Assembly: GCF_024355225.1 (NCBI RefSeq)
Contig: NZ_VCNH01000008.1
Location: 3,472,001 to 3,536,000, forward strand
Length of the DNA: 64,000 bases
Reading direction: 5' to 3'
Origin: Roseovarius sp. M141
GTDB taxonomy: Bacteria; Pseudomonadota; Alphaproteobacteria; Rhodobacterales; Rhodobacteraceae
Both the position numbers and the translations under genes were made by a program. The notes under the pieces were generated by a model. The model made no database searches and was not told where the DNA came from. It saw nothing but the letters and a program-made list of their open reading frames with translations. This document shows, piece after piece, positions 63,066 to 64,000 of the stretch; position 1 is the stretch's first letter, and the number at the start of each line of letters is the position of its first letter.

Positions 63066-63086
63066 TTTTTCTTGGTCAAAATATCC
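63066..63086 (-). repeat. GGRTATTT-N4-CAAGAARAA motif copy
   Basis: On the minus strand GGATATTT, four bases, CAAGAAAAA. It is 32 bases past the DUF1244 stop and in its sense, and lies between it and the converging dat gene. Confidence 0.7.
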
Positions 63087-63117
63087 ATTGCGCGCCGCTG
63101 CATCCCGGCGTGCCCTC

Positions 63118-63432
63118 TCAGCCCTTGTCGCCGACATTCTGTGCAAACGACACTTTGAATGCGTCCTGTTGGGCGGCGCTGGCCTCGGTCTGGTGGTTCG
63201 CTTTCCATTCGGCCATCGTCATGCCGTAATAGATCTCGCGCGCCTCGTCCTTGCCCATGTCGATGCCGCGCTCGTTGGCGGCCTCCTGGTACCAGCGGCT
63301 CAGACAATTGCGGCAGAACCCCGCGAGGTTCATCATGTCGATATTCTGCACATCGGTGCGGTCCTCCATCAGGTGCTTGCGCAACCTGCGGAATGCCGCA
63401 GCCTCCAGTTCGATTTGTGTCTGCTCGTCCAT
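63118..63432 (-). CDS. DUF1244 family protein
   Basis: A 104-residue soluble protein with the DUF1244 core AAAFRRLRKHLMEDRTDVQNIDMMNLAGFCRNCLSRWY and MGKDEAREIYYGMTMAEWKANHQ. Two conserved cysteines and a Trp are present. No function is established. It follows the CHMI-like gene by 14 bases and is likely cotranscribed with it and the N-formylglutamate amidohydrolase gene. Confidence 0.9.
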   Translation of the reverse strand: MDEQTQIELEAAAFRRLRKHLMEDRTDVQNIDMMNLAGFCRNCLSRWYQEAANERGIDMGKDEAREIYYGMTMAEWKANHQTEASAAQQDAFKVSFAQNVGDKG

Positions 63433-63446
63433 GTTCTCACTCCCCC

Positions 63447-63800
63447 TTAACTGTCATCTGGTAGCACGCGCTTGGCGTAGGCGCCGTCCAGATCGGCCAA
63501 ATTCACCGACAGGCTGTGCACCTGCGGCAGCGCATCGGTCATGACACGCAGGATCGTCTGCGCCAGATCTGATCTGGTATCGTCATCGCGCCCCGGCAAG
63601 AGCAACAATGTCGCATGGGCATAGCTTTGCCCCTGCGTGCCCAGAAGATGCGCGCCCGATTGCAGCGTGCGCAGCTTCAGCGCATCGGGCCTCGGGATCG
63701 CCGGATGGGCCGCCAGCGCGTCAAACAGCGCGGCACAGAGTGCCTGCAACGCAAGCGGCGATGCGGCCTCCGGGGAATGTTCTACAACGACATGCGGCAT
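63447..63800 (-). CDS. 5-carboxymethyl-2-hydroxymuconate isomerase-like tautomerase
   Basis: A 117-residue small tautomerase. The N-terminal Pro that acts as general base follows the start Met (MPHVVVEHS), and the fold blocks LKLRTLQSGAHLLG and HATLLLLPGRDDD match CHMI (HpcD-like). The classic enzyme acts in homoprotocatechuate breakdown, but no other genes of that pathway are present, so the physiological substrate is uncertain. About a dozen bases downstream of the partial amidohydrolase gene. Confidence 0.85.
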   Translation of the reverse strand: MPHVVVEHSPEAASPLALQALCAALFDALAAHPAIPRPDALKLRTLQSGAHLLGTQGQSYAHATLLLLPGRDDDTRSDLAQTILRVMTDALPQVHSLSVNLADLDGAYAKRVLPDDS

Positions 63801-63812
63801 GGCGGTCCTTGT

Positions 63813-64000
63813 CTACAGCCCCTCGCGGGCCAGCGTTTCGACCAGTATGGACGCAAGGCGCGCGCCCCAGGCGCGTTGCTGCGCCTCGGTCCGGATCAAA
63901 TCATTGCGCAGCTCGATCAGCACGTTGGGCCGGTGCTCTGCGATGGCGTGCCGCGCGATGGTATCGCCCGGCAGGTGGCCCGTATAGGGCTGATTGTCAC
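63813..64000 (-). CDS. N-formylglutamate amidohydrolase family, C-terminal part (cut by window edge)
   Basis: Only the last 62 codons are inside the window, ending at a TAG. The translated end reads ...DNQPYTGHLPGDTIARHAI, then NVLIELRNDLIRTEAQQ, close to the C-terminal region of N-formylglutamate amidohydrolases (the LIELRNDLI block and ARH motif). The rest of the gene lies to the right. It is first in the amidohydrolase-CHMI-DUF1244 run. Full-length function cannot be judged. Confidence 0.8.
   Translation of the reverse strand, partial: DNQPYTGHLPGDTIARHAIAEHRPNVLIELRNDLIRTEAQQRAWGARLASILVETLAREGL

Overview
The window is a contiguous piece of a GC-rich alphaproteobacterial chromosome, most likely a Rhodobacterales member (Rhodobacteraceae/Roseobacter group). 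This rests on several gene arrangements typical of that order: panB-panC, a fused PhaAB-type Mrp antiporter, a PutR/PutA pair with an N-terminally short PutA, malyl-CoA/beta-methylmalyl-CoA lyase of the ethylmalonyl-CoA pathway, the TPP-riboswitch thiY-tenA-thiZ-thiX operon, and the dgcN-dgcA D-glutamate pair. There is no prophage, insertion sequence or CRISPR array. Almost all of it is chromosomal housekeeping and transport, with many short operons joined by ATGA or GTGA stop/start overlaps.

Layout. 1-7 kb: pantothenate synthesis (panC, panB), a secreted protein of unknown function coupled to a YcaQ-type DNA glycosylase, cardiolipin synthase and a MarC protein. 7.1-13.1 kb: a six-gene Mrp/Pha Na+(K+)/H+ antiporter operon (AB fused, C, D, E, F, G). 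13.4-15.1 kb: an H-NOX-fold protein that has lost its heme-binding signature residues, coupled to a GGDEF diguanylate cyclase with an HNOBA-like sensor region. 15.2-20.4 kb: a DUF4153 membrane protein, then a TPP riboswitch controlling an HMP-precursor ABC importer with TenA. 20.5-28.8 kb: a non-pyrrolysine MttB-family methyltransferase, two DMT exporters, a HAD phosphatase, DUF3572, a PleD-like cyclase with a dead first receiver, DUF983, a NUDIX hydrolase, a fatty-acid desaturase and DUF2061. 28.9-37.2 kb: an XRE regulator with a perfect palindrome at its start codon, an aldo/keto reductase, an MFS transporter, metG, tig, a BenE-like symporter and tRNA-Leu(UAA).

37.3-47.1 kb: putR/putA (proline to glutamate), a rhomboid protease, a GFA protein, an inositol monophosphatase, divergent metR/metF, a DUF2235 hydrolase and an HD-domain protein. 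47.4-54 kb: valS, an AEC transporter, S-formylglutathione hydrolase and soluble transhydrogenase. 54-59.8 kb: LysE, DUF188, EamA, HAD, an ornithine-cyclodeaminase homologue and an alpha/beta hydrolase, then mcl. 60-63 kb: dgcN-dgcA-dat for D-glutamate/D-amino acid use. The right edge has DUF1244, a CHMI-like tautomerase and the 3' end of an N-formylglutamate amidohydrolase.

The least explained signals are non-coding. (1) A short motif, GGRTATTT-N4/5-CAAGAARAA, occurs seven times plus one degenerate copy. In seven of the eight it lies within about 110 bases downstream of a stop codon, in the same sense as that gene; two head-to-head copies form a long stem between convergent genes. (2) A two-hairpin repeat of 78 to 117 bases with CTAAAGCG...CGCTTTAG ends occurs three times; one copy supplies the metG stop codon and one abuts the valS ribosome binding site. 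Together with the signature-less H-NOX/cyclase pair and the dead PleD receiver, these are the best candidates for follow-up.
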